A stretch of DNA of 64,000 nucleotides, taken from contig NZ_CP054492.1 in NCBI RefSeq assembly GCF_015265455.1, positions 2,418,001-2,482,000 of the forward strand, given 5' to 3'. The stretch comes from Candidatus Sulfurimonas baltica (GTDB lineage Bacteria; Campylobacterota; Campylobacteria; Campylobacterales; Sulfurimonadaceae). Each line of letters begins with the position of its first letter. The stretch's first letter is position 1. Shown here in pieces: positions 7,088 through 16,313 of the stretch. The notes below the pieces were generated by a model. That model was given only the letters and a program-made list of their open reading frames with translations, was not told the origin of the DNA and did no database searches. The position numbers were made by a program, and so were the translations under genes.

Positions 7088-8518
7088 ATGGGAAAATTTG
7101 TTAATAATACAGAAGAGTTTTTTGCTTTTTGTGAAGAGAATGATGTTCAGTTCGTAGATTTTAGATTTACAGACATTAAAGGTGCATGGCACCATGTTAC
7201 ATATAGAATGAGTGCTGTAAGTGCTGGACAACTTGAAGGTGGGTTACCATTTGATGGCTCATCGATTGATGCATGGCAACCAATCAATAAATCAGATATG
7301 CTTCTAAAGCCTGATGTTGGTTCTGCATTTTTAGACCCATTTACTGCTGATCCAACTATAATTGTTTTTTGTGATGTTTATGATATTTACAAGCACCAAG
7401 CTTATGAGAGATGTCCTCGTTCAATCGCTAAAGCGGCACTTGTACATGCTGAGTCTTTAGGTATTGCTGATGCTGCTTACTTTGGTCCTGAAAATGAGTT
7501 TTTTATGTTTGACAGTGTGACTTTTGTTGATAATATCAATGAAGCTGGTTATAAAGTAGATAGTGAAGAGGGTGGATGGAATTCAAACAATCCATACCCA
7601 GAAAATTACAATACAGGTCACAGACCAGGGACTAAGGGTGGTTACTTCCCAGTAGCTCCTACTGATAGTGCTGTTGACATTCGTGCTGAAATGATGCAAG
7701 TTTTAGAGCAAGTTGGTCTTGAAGTTATTTTAGGTCACCACGAAGTTGCTCAAGCTCAACATGAGATAGGTATTGTTTTCTCTGACATCATCGGTGCTGC
7801 TGATAATGTTCAAAAGTACAAATACGTTGTAAAAATGGTAGCTCACCTTAATGGCAAAACTGCTACGTTTATGCCTAAACCAATGTTTGGCGATAACGGT
7901 AACGGTATGCACGTTCATCAATCATTATGGAAAGATGGTAAAAACCTTTTCTATAAAGAGGGAAATTATGCAAATATTTCTGAAATGGGTCTTAACTATG
8001 TTGGTGGTATCTTTAAACATGCTCGTTCAGTTGCAGCGTTTACTAACCCAACTACAAACTCATACAAAAGACTATTACCTGGCTTTGAAGCACCAAGCGT
8101 ATTGACTTACTCTTCTCAAAACCGTTCTGCATCTTGTCGTATCCCTTATGGCGCTGGAGAAATGGCAACTCGTGTAGAGATGAGATTCCCAGATTCAACT
8201 GCTTGTCCTTATTTGGCTTTCGCTGTTATGATGATGGCTGGACTTGATGGTATCCAAAACAAAGAGATTCCAATCGGTCCAATGGATGAAGATTTATATG
8301 AGCTTTCTCTTGATGAGATTCGTGAAAAAGGGATTCCTCAAATGCCTCACACACTTCGTGGTTCATTAGAGGCTCTTGTTCGTGACAATGAATTCTTAAA
8401 ACCTGTGTTTACAGATGAGTTCTTAGATGCTTACAGACACTACAGATTTGAGAGAGATGTATGGCCTGATGAAGGTCGTCCAACTGCTTACGAGTTTAAA
8501 ACAACTTACCAGTGTTAA
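7088..8518 (+). CDS. glnA: glutamine synthetase type I
   Basis: Cytoplasmic dodecameric enzyme joining ammonium to glutamate with ATP, the main nitrogen-assimilation step. The 476-residue product shows the family signatures [21 protein letters not shown], the metal-binding [12 protein letters not shown], the ATP-binding [15 protein letters not shown], and the substrate-binding [10 protein letters not shown] and RSASCRIP. The loop equivalent to the adenylylated tyrosine of the beta subtype is [10 protein letters not shown]. The Tyr is present, but the surrounding residues differ from the usual NLYDLP, so adenylylation control is uncertain. It stands alone, with a strong terminator straight after the stop. 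Confidence 0.97.
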   Translation: MGKFVNNTEEFFAFCEENDVQFVDFRFTDIKGAWHHVTYRMSAVSAGQLEGGLPFDGSSIDAWQPINKSDMLLKPDVGSAFLDPFTADPTIIVFCDVYDIYKHQAYERCPRSIAKAALVHAESLGIADAAYFGPENEFFMFDSVTFVDNINEAGYKVDSEEGGWNSNNPYPENYNTGHRPGTKGGYFPVAPTDSAVDIRAEMMQVLEQVGLEVILGHHEVAQAQHEIGIVFSDIIGAADNVQKYKYVVKMVAHLNGKTATFMPKPMFGDNGNGMHVHQSLWKDGKNLFYKEGNYANISEMGLNYVGGIFKHARSVAAFTNPTTNSYKRLLPGFEAPSVLTYSSQNRSASCRIPYGAGEMATRVEMRFPDSTACPYLAFAVMMMAGLDGIQNKEIPIGPMDEDLYELSLDEIREKGIPQMPHTLRGSLEALVRDNEFLKPVFTDEFLDAYRHYRFERDVWPDEGRPTAYEFKTTYQC

Positions 8519-8522
8519 TCTA

Positions 8523-8566
8523 AAGCGGGGCATTGCCTCGCTTGTCTCTTTTTCTTTTTTCCTTTT
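8523..8566 (+). terminator. rho-independent terminator of glnA
   Basis: AAGCGGGGC-ATT-GCCTCGCTT (8523-8543) forms a 9-bp stem with one G-T pair and is followed by a T-rich tract. It begins 5 bp after the glnA stop. Confidence 0.85.
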
Positions 8567-8591
8567 TAAAATTCAGTTATAATCACATATT

Positions 8592-9545
8592 ATGAAATCA
8601 AACCCTTTTATAAAACCATCAGTTGAAATAAAACGTCGTAAGAATCCGCAAGGTGAATACTCACACCTAAAAACTGCTGAGCTGCTTGACGCAGTTAGAG
8701 AGAGTGCTAACTCTACTTATCGTGCAGACTTAGATATACTCCTAGATATTTTTTTAAAACGATATGATGAACGTCAGCAAGAGTTAGATAATTTAAATAG
8801 TGATTTGGAAGCTCGCATTAAAACAGAAGTTAACATCGGTAAGGCAAACCAAAAACGCTTTGAACAACAAGCAAAAATGGCAGCTATGGGTGAGATGATG
8901 GATGCTGTAGCTCATCAATGGAAACAACCACTAAATGCACTCTCTATGATGTCTGATATGCTGAGAGATGACTTTGAAAGAGGACTTGTTGATAAAGCTT
9001 ATATTGAAGAGATGACAAATGATACACAGATTCAAATAGAACATATGGTTACAACTCTTAAGGAGTTTAGAAACTTTTTTAGACCAAGAGAGGAAAAAGA
9101 GAGCTTTGGAATAAAGCGATGTGTGCAATCTGTAATGCTTCTTGTTAATGATGAATTTTTAATAAACAATATAAATATACATGTAGATAACAATAAAGAG
9201 ATAATTATACATGGAATTGAAAATGAGTTTAAGCACTTAGTTTTAAATATAATTAACAACGCAAAAGATGCTTTTAATGAGCGGAATATTAAACAAAGAG
9301 ATATATTTATATCTTTTTATAAAGAAGATAATTTTATACATGTAGATATTCAAGACAGTGCAGGAGGAATTCCTACAAATGTAATAAATGATATATTTAA
9401 ACCAGAGGTAACTACCAAAAAGAGTGGTAAGGGCACAGGAATAGGTCTTTATATGAGTACACAAATTGCGGAAAAACTTGCTGGTTCACTATCGGTAAAA
9501 AACCTAGAAAAAGGTGCTTGTTTTACACTCAAAATTCCTTTGTAA
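8592..9545 (+). CDS. soluble sensor histidine kinase, orphan
   Basis: A 317-residue kinase without membrane segments, so it senses a cytoplasmic signal or partner. A coiled coil (about residues 55-95) leads into the dimerisation/phosphoacceptor helix MAAMGEMMDAVAHQWKQPLNAL. The AHQWKQPLN box is characteristic of Campylobacterota kinases. The catalytic domain has the N box NIINNAKDA, a G1 box reading DSAGGIP (Ala instead of the usual Gly) and the G2 box GKGTGIGLYM. No response regulator is adjacent. Lying between glnA and leuA suggests, but does not show, a link to nitrogen or amino-acid metabolism. Confidence 0.88.
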   Translation: MKSNPFIKPSVEIKRRKNPQGEYSHLKTAELLDAVRESANSTYRADLDILLDIFLKRYDERQQELDNLNSDLEARIKTEVNIGKANQKRFEQQAKMAAMGEMMDAVAHQWKQPLNALSMMSDMLRDDFERGLVDKAYIEEMTNDTQIQIEHMVTTLKEFRNFFRPREEKESFGIKRCVQSVMLLVNDEFLINNINIHVDNNKEIIIHGIENEFKHLVLNIINNAKDAFNERNIKQRDIFISFYKEDNFIHVDIQDSAGGIPTNVINDIFKPEVTTKKSGKGTGIGLYMSTQIAEKLAGSLSVKNLEKGACFTLKIPL

Positions 9546-9622
9546 CTTCAAATTCGATATAATTTCAAAATAACAACAATATGTAAGAGTGTGTTATTAA
9601 AATTCAAGTTAAAGGTTCAATA

Positions 9623-11281
9623 ATGAATCAAATTCAAGCGGGCAAATACCGCCCATATCCGCAAGTAGATTTGCCAAATAGAAAATGGCCGACTAAAACT
9701 ATAACAAAAGCTCCCGTATGGTGCAGTGTAGACTTACGTGATGGTAATCAAGCACTAAAAAACCCTATGAACATGACTAAAAAACTTGAACTTTTTGCAC
9801 TCTTACTTAAACTCGGTTTCAAAGAAATAGAGGTTGGTTTTCCATCTGCTTCTGCTGTAGAATTTGACTTTTTGAGAAAATTAGTTGATGATAAGCTAAT
9901 TCCTGATGATGTTAAAATTCAGGTTTTAGTTCAAGCTAGAGAGCATTTAATTGCTAAAACTTTTGAGTCCTTAAAAGGTGTTAAAAAAGCAACTGTTCAT
10001 CTTTATAATTCAACTTCTGTAGCGCAGAGAAAAATAGTTTTTGATAAAAGTAAAGAAGAAATTATTGCTCTAGCGCTAGAGGGTGTTGACTTGGTTAAGA
10101 AGTATGAGAAAAACCATGATGGGCAAATATTTTTAGAGTATTCACCTGAGAGTTTTACAGGTACTGAACTTGAATTTGCTGCAGAGATTTCAAATGCTGT
10201 TACTGCTCGCTGGGGAATAAGTGATACAAGAAAAGTTATCATCAACTTACCTGCTACAGTTGAGATGGCGACTCCAAATGTATATGCTGACCAAATTGAG
10301 TGGATGGCAAATCATTTAGATAATCGTGAAAATGTAATTATCTCAACTCATACTCATAACGATAGAGGAACTTCTATAGCTGCCACAGAACTAGCACTTT
10401 TAGCTGGTGCTGATAGAGTTGAAGGAACACTTTTAAGTAATGGCGAGAGAACAGGTAATGTCGACATGATAACACTTGCTCTTAATATGTTAACTCAAGG
10501 TGTTGATCCGCAGCTAAATTTCTCAGATATCAATGAAGTATTAGATGTCGTAGAGAGATGCACAGAGATGGTTACACATGCTCGCCATCCTTATGTGGGA
10601 GAACTAGTTTATACTGCTTTTTCAGGCTCTCATCAAGATGCGATAAATAAAGGTTTCGCTCACAGAAAAACAGCTGATGATAACTTTTGGGAAGTGCCAT
10701 ACCTTCCAATTGACCCAGAGGACGTGGGAAGAACATATGAGTCAATTATCCGTATAAACTCACAATCTGGAAAAGGCGGTGTTGCTTATATCCTAGAAAA
10801 TGACTTTGGCTATCAGCTTCCAAAAGCTATGCATCCAGAAATCGGAAAACTAGTTCAGGCTGTAAGTGATGAAAAAGGTGAAGAGCTTAGTTCAGATGAA
10901 ATTTTGTCAATTTTCAAAGAGAACTACTTTGAGATTAAAGAGCATATATCTTTGGTAGATTTTACTTTGACATCCACAAAAGGAAAATCTACATGTACTC
11001 TTACTTACACTTATTGTGGTGAAGAGATTACAGTAAACGGCGAAGGGAACGGACCTGTTGATGCGTGTAAAGACGCCCTTATGAAGAACTATAAAAACAG
11101 TTTTACAATTCACTCATATTCTGAGCACTCTTGCGGGGATAAAAGCTCTGCAAAAGCAATTGCATATATAGAGATACAAACAGACACAACTCTCTCTTGT
11201 TTTGGTGTTGGTGTCGATAATGACATTACAGTAGCTTCAGTTATGGCACTATTTTGTGCAATTAACAGGGCGTATAATTAA
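9623..11281 (+). CDS. leuA: 2-isopropylmalate synthase (long form)
   Basis: First committed step of leucine synthesis: acetyl-CoA plus 2-oxoisovalerate gives 2-isopropylmalate. The 552-residue length and N-terminus (YRPYPQVDLPNRKWPTK) fit the long LeuA subfamily. The HMGL-like TIM barrel has the catalytic VDLRDGNQALKNPM, the metal-binding STHTHNDRGT and GTLLSNGERTGNVD. The C-terminal LeuA regulatory domain (from about residue 430) contains GNGPVDACKDAL and is the usual leucine feedback site. A ribosome site (AAAGGTTCA) precedes the ATG. It appears monocistronic. Confidence 0.95.
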   Translation: MNQIQAGKYRPYPQVDLPNRKWPTKTITKAPVWCSVDLRDGNQALKNPMNMTKKLELFALLLKLGFKEIEVGFPSASAVEFDFLRKLVDDKLIPDDVKIQVLVQAREHLIAKTFESLKGVKKATVHLYNSTSVAQRKIVFDKSKEEIIALALEGVDLVKKYEKNHDGQIFLEYSPESFTGTELEFAAEISNAVTARWGISDTRKVIINLPATVEMATPNVYADQIEWMANHLDNRENVIISTHTHNDRGTSIAATELALLAGADRVEGTLLSNGERTGNVDMITLALNMLTQGVDPQLNFSDINEVLDVVERCTEMVTHARHPYVGELVYTAFSGSHQDAINKGFAHRKTADDNFWEVPYLPIDPEDVGRTYESIIRINSQSGKGGVAYILENDFGYQLPKAMHPEIGKLVQAVSDEKGEELSSDEILSIFKENYFEIKEHISLVDFTLTSTKGKSTCTLTYTYCGEEITVNGEGNGPVDACKDALMKNYKNSFTIHSYSEHSCGDKSSAKAIAYIEIQTDTTLSCFGVGVDNDITVASVMALFCAINRAYN

Positions 11282-11298
11282 TATATAAAATATTTAAC

Positions 11299-11336
11299 AT
11301 CAGAATATAATTATATTTAATCAGATATAATTATAT
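11299..11336 (+). promoter_or_regulatory. 17-bp direct repeat overlapping the response-regulator promoter
   Basis: ATCAGAATATAATTATAT (11299-11316) and ATCAGATATAATTATAT (11320-11336) repeat with a 21-bp period and end at the ATG. Each contains TATAAT. No Shine-Dalgarno sequence lies between the repeats and the ATG. The second TATAAT would give a nearly leaderless mRNA. The repeat may be an autoregulatory operator. Confidence 0.4.
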
Positions 11337-11969
11337 ATGGATAAAAAAATATTACTTTTAGAAGATGATACTCTTTTAGGTGAGACTCTGCTAGAACTCC
11401 TAAGTGGTGCCGGTTATTCTGTAGTATTAGTCACCTCTGGGGATGCAGCCATAGATGAGAGCTATGATAGTAGTTATGACCTTTATATATTTGATATAAA
11501 CGTGCCTGACATCAATGGTCTTGAGCTTTTGAAGTCGCTCAGGGGTGCGGAGGATAAAACTCCTACTATATTTATAAGTGCTCTAGTTGATATGAGTTCT
11601 ATCTCCAAAGCTTTTGAAGTTGGTGGGGATGATTATATAAAAAAGCCATTTTTCCCAGAGGAACTACTTATAAGAGTGAATGCAAAGCTCTCATCTAAAA
11701 CTTCAAATATAATCTACAATAACTTAGAGTATGATTCTCAAACAAAAACACTTAGAAAAGATGGACATGTAATAGCTCTTGGTGAAGTTCAGGAGAAGCT
11801 GTTTGATCTTTTTATAAATAATATTAATAATGTTCTAGACAAAGATTTACTGATGGAGTGTTTAGAAAGGCCATCACCAACTGCACTAAGAGTAGCGCTT
11901 ACAAAACTAAAACAGACGACAGGACTAAATATAAAAAACCTCCGTTCAATAGGATATATCCTTGAGTAG
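11337..11969 (+). CDS. OmpR/PhoB-type response regulator
   Basis: A 210-residue two-domain regulator. The receiver domain (about residues 1-118) has the acidic pair in LLEDD, the phosphoacceptor Asp in LYIFDINVPDINGLELL, the switch Thr/Ser in TIFISA, and the Lys in DDYIKKPF. The C-terminal winged-helix domain (about 125-210) includes ALGEVQEKLFDLFI and ALRVALTKLKQTTG and ends IRSIGYILE-like, as in OmpR-type DNA-binding domains. It is slightly short for the family. It overlaps the downstream kinase gene by 8 bp, so the two form a two-component pair. The target genes are unknown; the small secreted protein that follows is one candidate. Confidence 0.9.
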   Translation: MDKKILLLEDDTLLGETLLELLSGAGYSVVLVTSGDAAIDESYDSSYDLYIFDINVPDINGLELLKSLRGAEDKTPTIFISALVDMSSISKAFEVGGDDYIKKPFFPEELLIRVNAKLSSKTSNIIYNNLEYDSQTKTLRKDGHVIALGEVQEKLFDLFINNINNVLDKDLLMECLERPSPTALRVALTKLKQTTGLNIKNLRSIGYILE

Positions 11970-13017
11970 AGTAGAACTCGAATCATTTTTAAAGGGTTTT
12001 GTCCTCTTTTTCAGCTCTTTAGGAGTTTTAATAGCTATACTTTTTTATATTAACTATACAAAAGAGATTCAAACTCTTGATGAGAAAATATTTTCTCAGA
12101 TGAGAGTTTGCAGCTTCAATTTGAAATGTGAACAGTTTAAAATAGACTTTATACCACTGCATGAGCAAAGCTTCTATACACTATATAAAGATGATAGCGG
12201 ATTAAGCAGTTATTATCCAATACCAAACTCTAAAAAATATGTAATGTATTTTAATTTCAATGCACAAAATTACAAAACAGAACTTAATAAACTACAAGAT
12301 AGTGCGTTGTGGAATTTTTTCACAATATTGGGCATCATTTTTATTTTATCAATTCTATTTTCTATTTACGCTTTGCATCCGCTTAGAAGTGCTTTGCTTC
12401 TGACTCAAGAGTTTATAAAAGATATTCTCCATGATTTTAACACCCCACTTGCTTCACTTAGACTTAACAGTTCGATGCTTAAACATGAGCTAGGAGATAA
12501 TAAAAAAATAGACAGGATTGAACAGAGTGTTCAAAATATACTAAATCTGCAACAGCATCTCCGTTCATATTTAAATAACCATTTATTAGAAAAAGAGGTG
12601 TTTGAGTTAAGAAGCACTATAAAAACTCATATAGATATGTTAGAAAAAAACTACCCTGATATAAAATTTGAGGTTGATATACAAGATTTAAATATCTCTA
12701 CATGTAAGGATGCATTCATAAGAATAATAGATAATATTTTAACAAATGCAGCTAAGTACAATAAACAAAACGGCTCTGTTAAAATATACTACGACCATAA
12801 AACCAATAATTTGCATATTACAGATACAGGAAAGGGGATAAAAAATCCAAAACGTATGTTTGATAGATTTTATAAAGAGCAAGAGAGAGGGATAGGGATA
12901 GGTCTTCATATAGTCAAAAAACTATGTGATGAGTTGGGAATAAAAATCAACGTTAACAGTGCGCCAAACGAAGGTACAGAGTTTACTCTAAATGTTTCTA
13001 AACTAACACTCGACTAA
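11962..13017 (+). CDS. membrane sensor histidine kinase, partner of the preceding regulator
   Basis: A 351-residue kinase beginning at a TTG inside the end of the regulator gene. One membrane helix (about residues 10-30) and a second (about 115-137) flank a short periplasmic sensor segment of about 85 residues that contains two cysteines (VCSFNLKC). The phosphoacceptor box is DILHDFNTPLASLRLN, the N box NILTNAAKYN, the G1 box TDTGKGI and the G2 box GIGIGLHIV. It is compact and has no HAMP or PAS domain. The overlapping arrangement makes it the cognate kinase of the OmpR-type regulator. Confidence 0.9.
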   Translation: MSRVELESFLKGFVLFFSSLGVLIAILFYINYTKEIQTLDEKIFSQMRVCSFNLKCEQFKIDFIPLHEQSFYTLYKDDSGLSSYYPIPNSKKYVMYFNFNAQNYKTELNKLQDSALWNFFTILGIIFILSILFSIYALHPLRSALLLTQEFIKDILHDFNTPLASLRLNSSMLKHELGDNKKIDRIEQSVQNILNLQQHLRSYLNNHLLEKEVFELRSTIKTHIDMLEKNYPDIKFEVDIQDLNISTCKDAFIRIIDNILTNAAKYNKQNGSVKIYYDHKTNNLHITDTGKGIKNPKRMFDRFYKEQERGIGIGLHIVKKLCDELGIKINVNSAPNEGTEFTLNVSKLTLD

Positions 13018-13061
13018 CACTCATGTGCAATAATTACAACATCAAAACAAAAGGATTAACA

Positions 13062-13448
13062 ATGAAAACTTTATCAATAAGTGCAACTTTACTGTTGCTA
13101 GGAACTTTAACATTAGGTCTCTCGGCTACGGTTGATGAGCAAATTAGAGCAATTGAAGCGGCAACTACTACACAAGATAGAGTGAGACTTGTAAATGAGT
13201 TTAAAACAACTCTGTCAACTATGAGTGAACAAGAGAGAGCGGTGGCTATTGATCAGTTTAGATCTACCATGCAAGCCGATGCAGAGCAGGTTCAAACAAG
13301 AACGCAGACTAGGGAAAGAAATCGTCTTAACCAAATGGATGAGACTCAGGTAATGCAACAGAACCAAATAAGAAATCAGAATCAAGTTGGATCACAATAT
13401 ATGCAACAAAATAGTGGTGGTTCTAGCAAATTTATGAATAAAAGATAG
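13062..13448 (+). CDS. small secreted Q/N-rich protein of unknown function
   Basis: 128 residues from the ATG behind AAGGATTAACA; an ATG-less upstream extension is possible but would lie in front of this ribosome site. The signal peptide is MKTLSISATLLLLGTLTLGLSA. The mature part is predicted helical (VDEQIRAIEAATTTQDRVRLVNEF) with MSEQERAVAIDQFRSTM, then a polar tail rich in Gln, Asn and Arg. It recalls small periplasmic stress proteins controlled by envelope two-component systems, but I cannot assign it to a family. It lies 44 bp after the kinase gene and is probably co-transcribed. Confidence 0.7.
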   Translation: MKTLSISATLLLLGTLTLGLSATVDEQIRAIEAATTTQDRVRLVNEFKTTLSTMSEQERAVAIDQFRSTMQADAEQVQTRTQTRERNRLNQMDETQVMQQNQIRNQNQVGSQYMQQNSGGSSKFMNKR

Positions 13449-13468
13449 GTCTAAAAATAACTAGGAAT

Positions 13469-13489
13469 GTATCGTCATTGTGGCGATAC
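13469..13489 (+). promoter_or_regulatory. hairpin just before a ribosome binding site
   Basis: GTATCGTCA-TTG-TGGCGATAC can form a 9-bp stem (one G-T pair). It ends one base before the strong AGGAGG of the next gene. There is no T tract, so it is more likely a translation or mRNA-stability element than a terminator. Confidence 0.45.
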
Positions 13490-13503
13490 AGGAGGATGCG
13501 TAC

Positions 13504-14316
13504 ATGTACAAAAAAATAACAACTCTTTTAGCGATAACCTCGCTTAGCTTATATGCTTACAGCGATAAAGATATGGATGGCGTTGATGACACATTGGATA
13601 AATGTCCTAACACACACTTCAGTGAATTAGTGGATATGAATGGTTGTACAATTGAAAATTTAGAGGGTGAACACCACTTTGACATAATATATGGTCTTAA
13701 TTTTACCAAAGCTGATTACACAACCACTGAGAAGACAGATACTACCACGCAGGACTTGCAGTTAGATTACTACTATAGAAACTTTTCCCTTCAACTTATT
13801 AGTTCTTACTACGACTACAATAATAAAACATATAATGAGAGTGGTATGAATGATTTATTTATAGGTGCCTACTACAAACTGTCTCCTACGGATGAATTAA
13901 CTCTACGGTTTGGTGTAGGAGTAGCTATGCCAACGTATGATTCGCTACTAAATAATAATAATTCCGACTACACAGCATCTATGAATATTGGATACAAACT
14001 AGAGAGCATAAATTTATTTGCAGGCTACAGCCACACAATGGTAAATGATGATGATGTAGTTGGAGTTGTTTCATATCAAGACACCAACTCATTTACTGTA
14101 GGTGCCGGTTTTTATCCGCTAAAAAATCTATATGTAAGTGGCTCATATAATGATAGTGACAGCATATATAAAGATGTAGAGACTATAAAAAGCCTTTCCC
14201 TTTATGCTTTTTACAATATAGATGCAAATTGGTTTACGAGTTTTAGTTACTCTTATGGACTAAGCGACAGTGCCAGCGATAGCTCTACATCTTTTCGCAT
14301 AGGCTACTACTTTTAA
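13504..14316 (+). CDS. small outer-membrane beta-barrel with a thrombospondin type-3 calcium repeat
   Basis: 270 residues from the ATG preceded by AGGAGGATGCGTAC; an earlier in-frame start lies before that ribosome site and is unlikely. A signal peptide (MYKKITTLLAITSLSLYA) is followed by one Asp-rich calcium-binding repeat, DKDMDGVDDTLDKCPNT, with a second Cys in MNGCTIENL. The rest (about residues 60-270) is a series of amphipathic strands ending in FRIGYYF. The terminal Phe is typical of barrel proteins inserted by BamA. Transport activity is unknown. It is convergent with, and overlaps by 4 bp, the penicillin-binding protein gene. Confidence 0.75.
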   Translation: MYKKITTLLAITSLSLYAYSDKDMDGVDDTLDKCPNTHFSELVDMNGCTIENLEGEHHFDIIYGLNFTKADYTTTEKTDTTTQDLQLDYYYRNFSLQLISSYYDYNNKTYNESGMNDLFIGAYYKLSPTDELTLRFGVGVAMPTYDSLLNNNNSDYTASMNIGYKLESINLFAGYSHTMVNDDDVVGVVSYQDTNSFTVGAGFYPLKNLYVSGSYNDSDSIYKDVETIKSLSLYAFYNIDANWFTSFSYSYGLSDSASDSSTSFRIGYYF

Positions 14317-16313
14317 AACAGCAACACCTCTTCTGCTTTAACCTCCGTCTCTGCGCGAGGCGGTTTTGAGATATCACTGAAATACTCTTTTTTGCCGTTA
14401 ATATCTACCTCCATAACCCCATCTGGCACTTCAAACTTTCTTTGAATTTGCGGATAGAGCTTCAAAACATTCTGATAAAACATTGAAAATGCTGGTCCGG
14501 CTATTTTACCGCCTGTCTCTTTTATATGCATAGGTGTGTTGTCGTCGTTTCCAAACCATACCACTGTTTCAATTGTTGGTGAATAGCCTGCGAACCATCC
14601 ATCCATGTTGTTATTTGTAGTTCCTGTTTTTCCTGCAAGCTCTATTCCGCTTGCTCTTGCTCTTCTTCCTGTCCCTTTTTTTATGACATCCCTTAAGATA
14701 GTTGTCATTATATAGGCCTGTGTAGGCTCCGTAATAAAGCGCGTTTGCTCTTGTTTCTCATAAATCGTAGTTGATTTTTTATCTATATAGCGTATAAGAT
14801 GAGGCTCAACTTGAACACCGGCATTAGCAAAAGATGTATAATATTTTGCCAGCTCAAGAGGTGAGAGAGAGATAGTTCCAAGCGAGATAGACAAATCAGG
14901 AGGAAGGTTTTTTATACCAAATTTTTTAAACTCTCTTAAAAGTTCTCTAAGACCTATATCGTTTACAAGATTGATAGTAGCAAGATTTCTTGAGTGAACA
15001 AGAGCTTCTCTAAGACTTACAAGACCTTTATAGTTCTCTTCATAATTTTGAGGTTGCCACTTTAACTCTTCGCCATTTTTTTCATACGTATATGTTCTGG
15101 CAATATCAACAAGTTCTGTTGCTCCTGAATAGCCTAAATCAATAGCAACCTGATATATAAATGGCTTAAATGCAGAGCCAGGCTGACGGCGACCTTGCGT
15201 TGCACGATTATAAGGAGAAGTTTTATAATCTACACTTCCTACAAGAGCCAATATATCACCCGTTTTAGAGTCAAGTGAGACCAGTGCTCCGTTTAACTGA
15301 GTTGTATTTACGTCAGGGGCAATTTCATAATTTGAATTATTGGCGAGTTTTTTTTCCTCATAAGTCTTGTATTTCTCTATCCTTTTTAGCGACATATCAT
15401 AGGCACTTTTAAGAGACTCAATTGCTACCTCTTGAAGTCGTATATCTATTGTGGTATAAATCTCATAGCCACCTGTTTTTAAATCATTTATCCCTAGATT
15501 TTCCACCCGTCTTGCCACCTCATCCACTATAAAAGGCGCACGGTTTTGTGTCAATGTGTCGTCAAAAACTTCAGGGTTCTCTTCAAGTGAACTATTGTAA
15601 GTTTCATCATCAATCCACCCAAGTACATGCATTCTTGTTATTACACGATTTGCTCTTCCCATGGAAATTTCATAATTTTTTGTAGGGGCATAAGCGCTTG
15701 GTGCCTTTGGTAAACCAACCAATATTGCCATCTCTTTTAATGTTAATTCATCTAGTTTTTTATGAAAATAACCGTCTGCTGCTGTCTTTATACCATAATA
15801 TCCATGACCGAAATATATCTCATTTAAGTAACACTCCAAAATTTTCTCTTTGCTTAGATTCAGCTCGAGCTTAAGAGAGTATATAAGTTCTTTTACTTTT
15901 CTAGATAGCTTTTTTTCTCTTGTTAAAAGTTTGTTTTTTACCAGCTGCTGGGTTATTGTACTTGCCCCTTCAACCATTTTTCCTGCTTTTACATCTTTTA
16001 TTATTGCCCTAAAAATTGCATCCAGATTTACACCTGAATGTTCAAAAAACGTTGTGTCTTCTATTGCAACAAGAGCTTCAATTACTCTAGGAGGAATCTC
16101 TTCAAACGAAGCATAATATCTATGCTCTTTATCAAAAATATTCGCTATCTTGTCTCCATTTTTGTCATAAATCCTTGTTGTGATATCAGGCTTATAGTTT
16201 ACAATTGATGATATATCATAATCTTGACCGACTAAGAAATACCCCAAAATAATAAAAGGGGTTAAAAAGCCAAGCAGCATAAGTGTGAAAATTATATTTT
16301 TAAACAGTTTCAT
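14313..16313 (-). CDS. penicillin-binding protein 1A, bifunctional peptidoglycan synthase
   Basis: A 666-residue class A PBP that polymerises glycan strands and cross-links peptides in the periplasm. One N-terminal membrane anchor is present (about residues 8-28). The GT51 glycosyltransferase domain follows (about 55-230), with EDTTFFEHSGVNLDAI, GASTITQQLVKN and the YLNEIYFGHGYYGI motif. The transpeptidase domain has the nucleophile SAFKPF, the second motif SRN (HSRNLATINLV) and KTGTTNN. It ends soon after the KTG region with a short tail. The start overlaps the stop of the upstream ABC ATPase by 4 bp (ATGA), so the two are translationally coupled. Confidence 0.93.
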   Translation of the reverse strand: MKLFKNIIFTLMLLGFLTPFIILGYFLVGQDYDISSIVNYKPDITTRIYDKNGDKIANIFDKEHRYYASFEEIPPRVIEALVAIEDTTFFEHSGVNLDAIFRAIIKDVKAGKMVEGASTITQQLVKNKLLTREKKLSRKVKELIYSLKLELNLSKEKILECYLNEIYFGHGYYGIKTAADGYFHKKLDELTLKEMAILVGLPKAPSAYAPTKNYEISMGRANRVITRMHVLGWIDDETYNSSLEENPEVFDDTLTQNRAPFIVDEVARRVENLGINDLKTGGYEIYTTIDIRLQEVAIESLKSAYDMSLKRIEKYKTYEEKKLANNSNYEIAPDVNTTQLNGALVSLDSKTGDILALVGSVDYKTSPYNRATQGRRQPGSAFKPFIYQVAIDLGYSGATELVDIARTYTYEKNGEELKWQPQNYEENYKGLVSLREALVHSRNLATINLVNDIGLRELLREFKKFGIKNLPPDLSISLGTISLSPLELAKYYTSFANAGVQVEPHLIRYIDKKSTTIYEKQEQTRFITEPTQAYIMTTILRDVIKKGTGRRARASGIELAGKTGTTNNNMDGWFAGYSPTIETVVWFGNDDNTPMHIKETGGKIAGPAFSMFYQNVLKLYPQIQRKFEVPDGVMEVDINGKKEYFSDISKPPRAETEVKAEEVLLF

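Noticed and set aside
15850-16116. Plus-strand ORF inside the penicillin-binding protein gene
   Set aside because: Shadow of a clearly conserved GT51 domain; no ribosome site.
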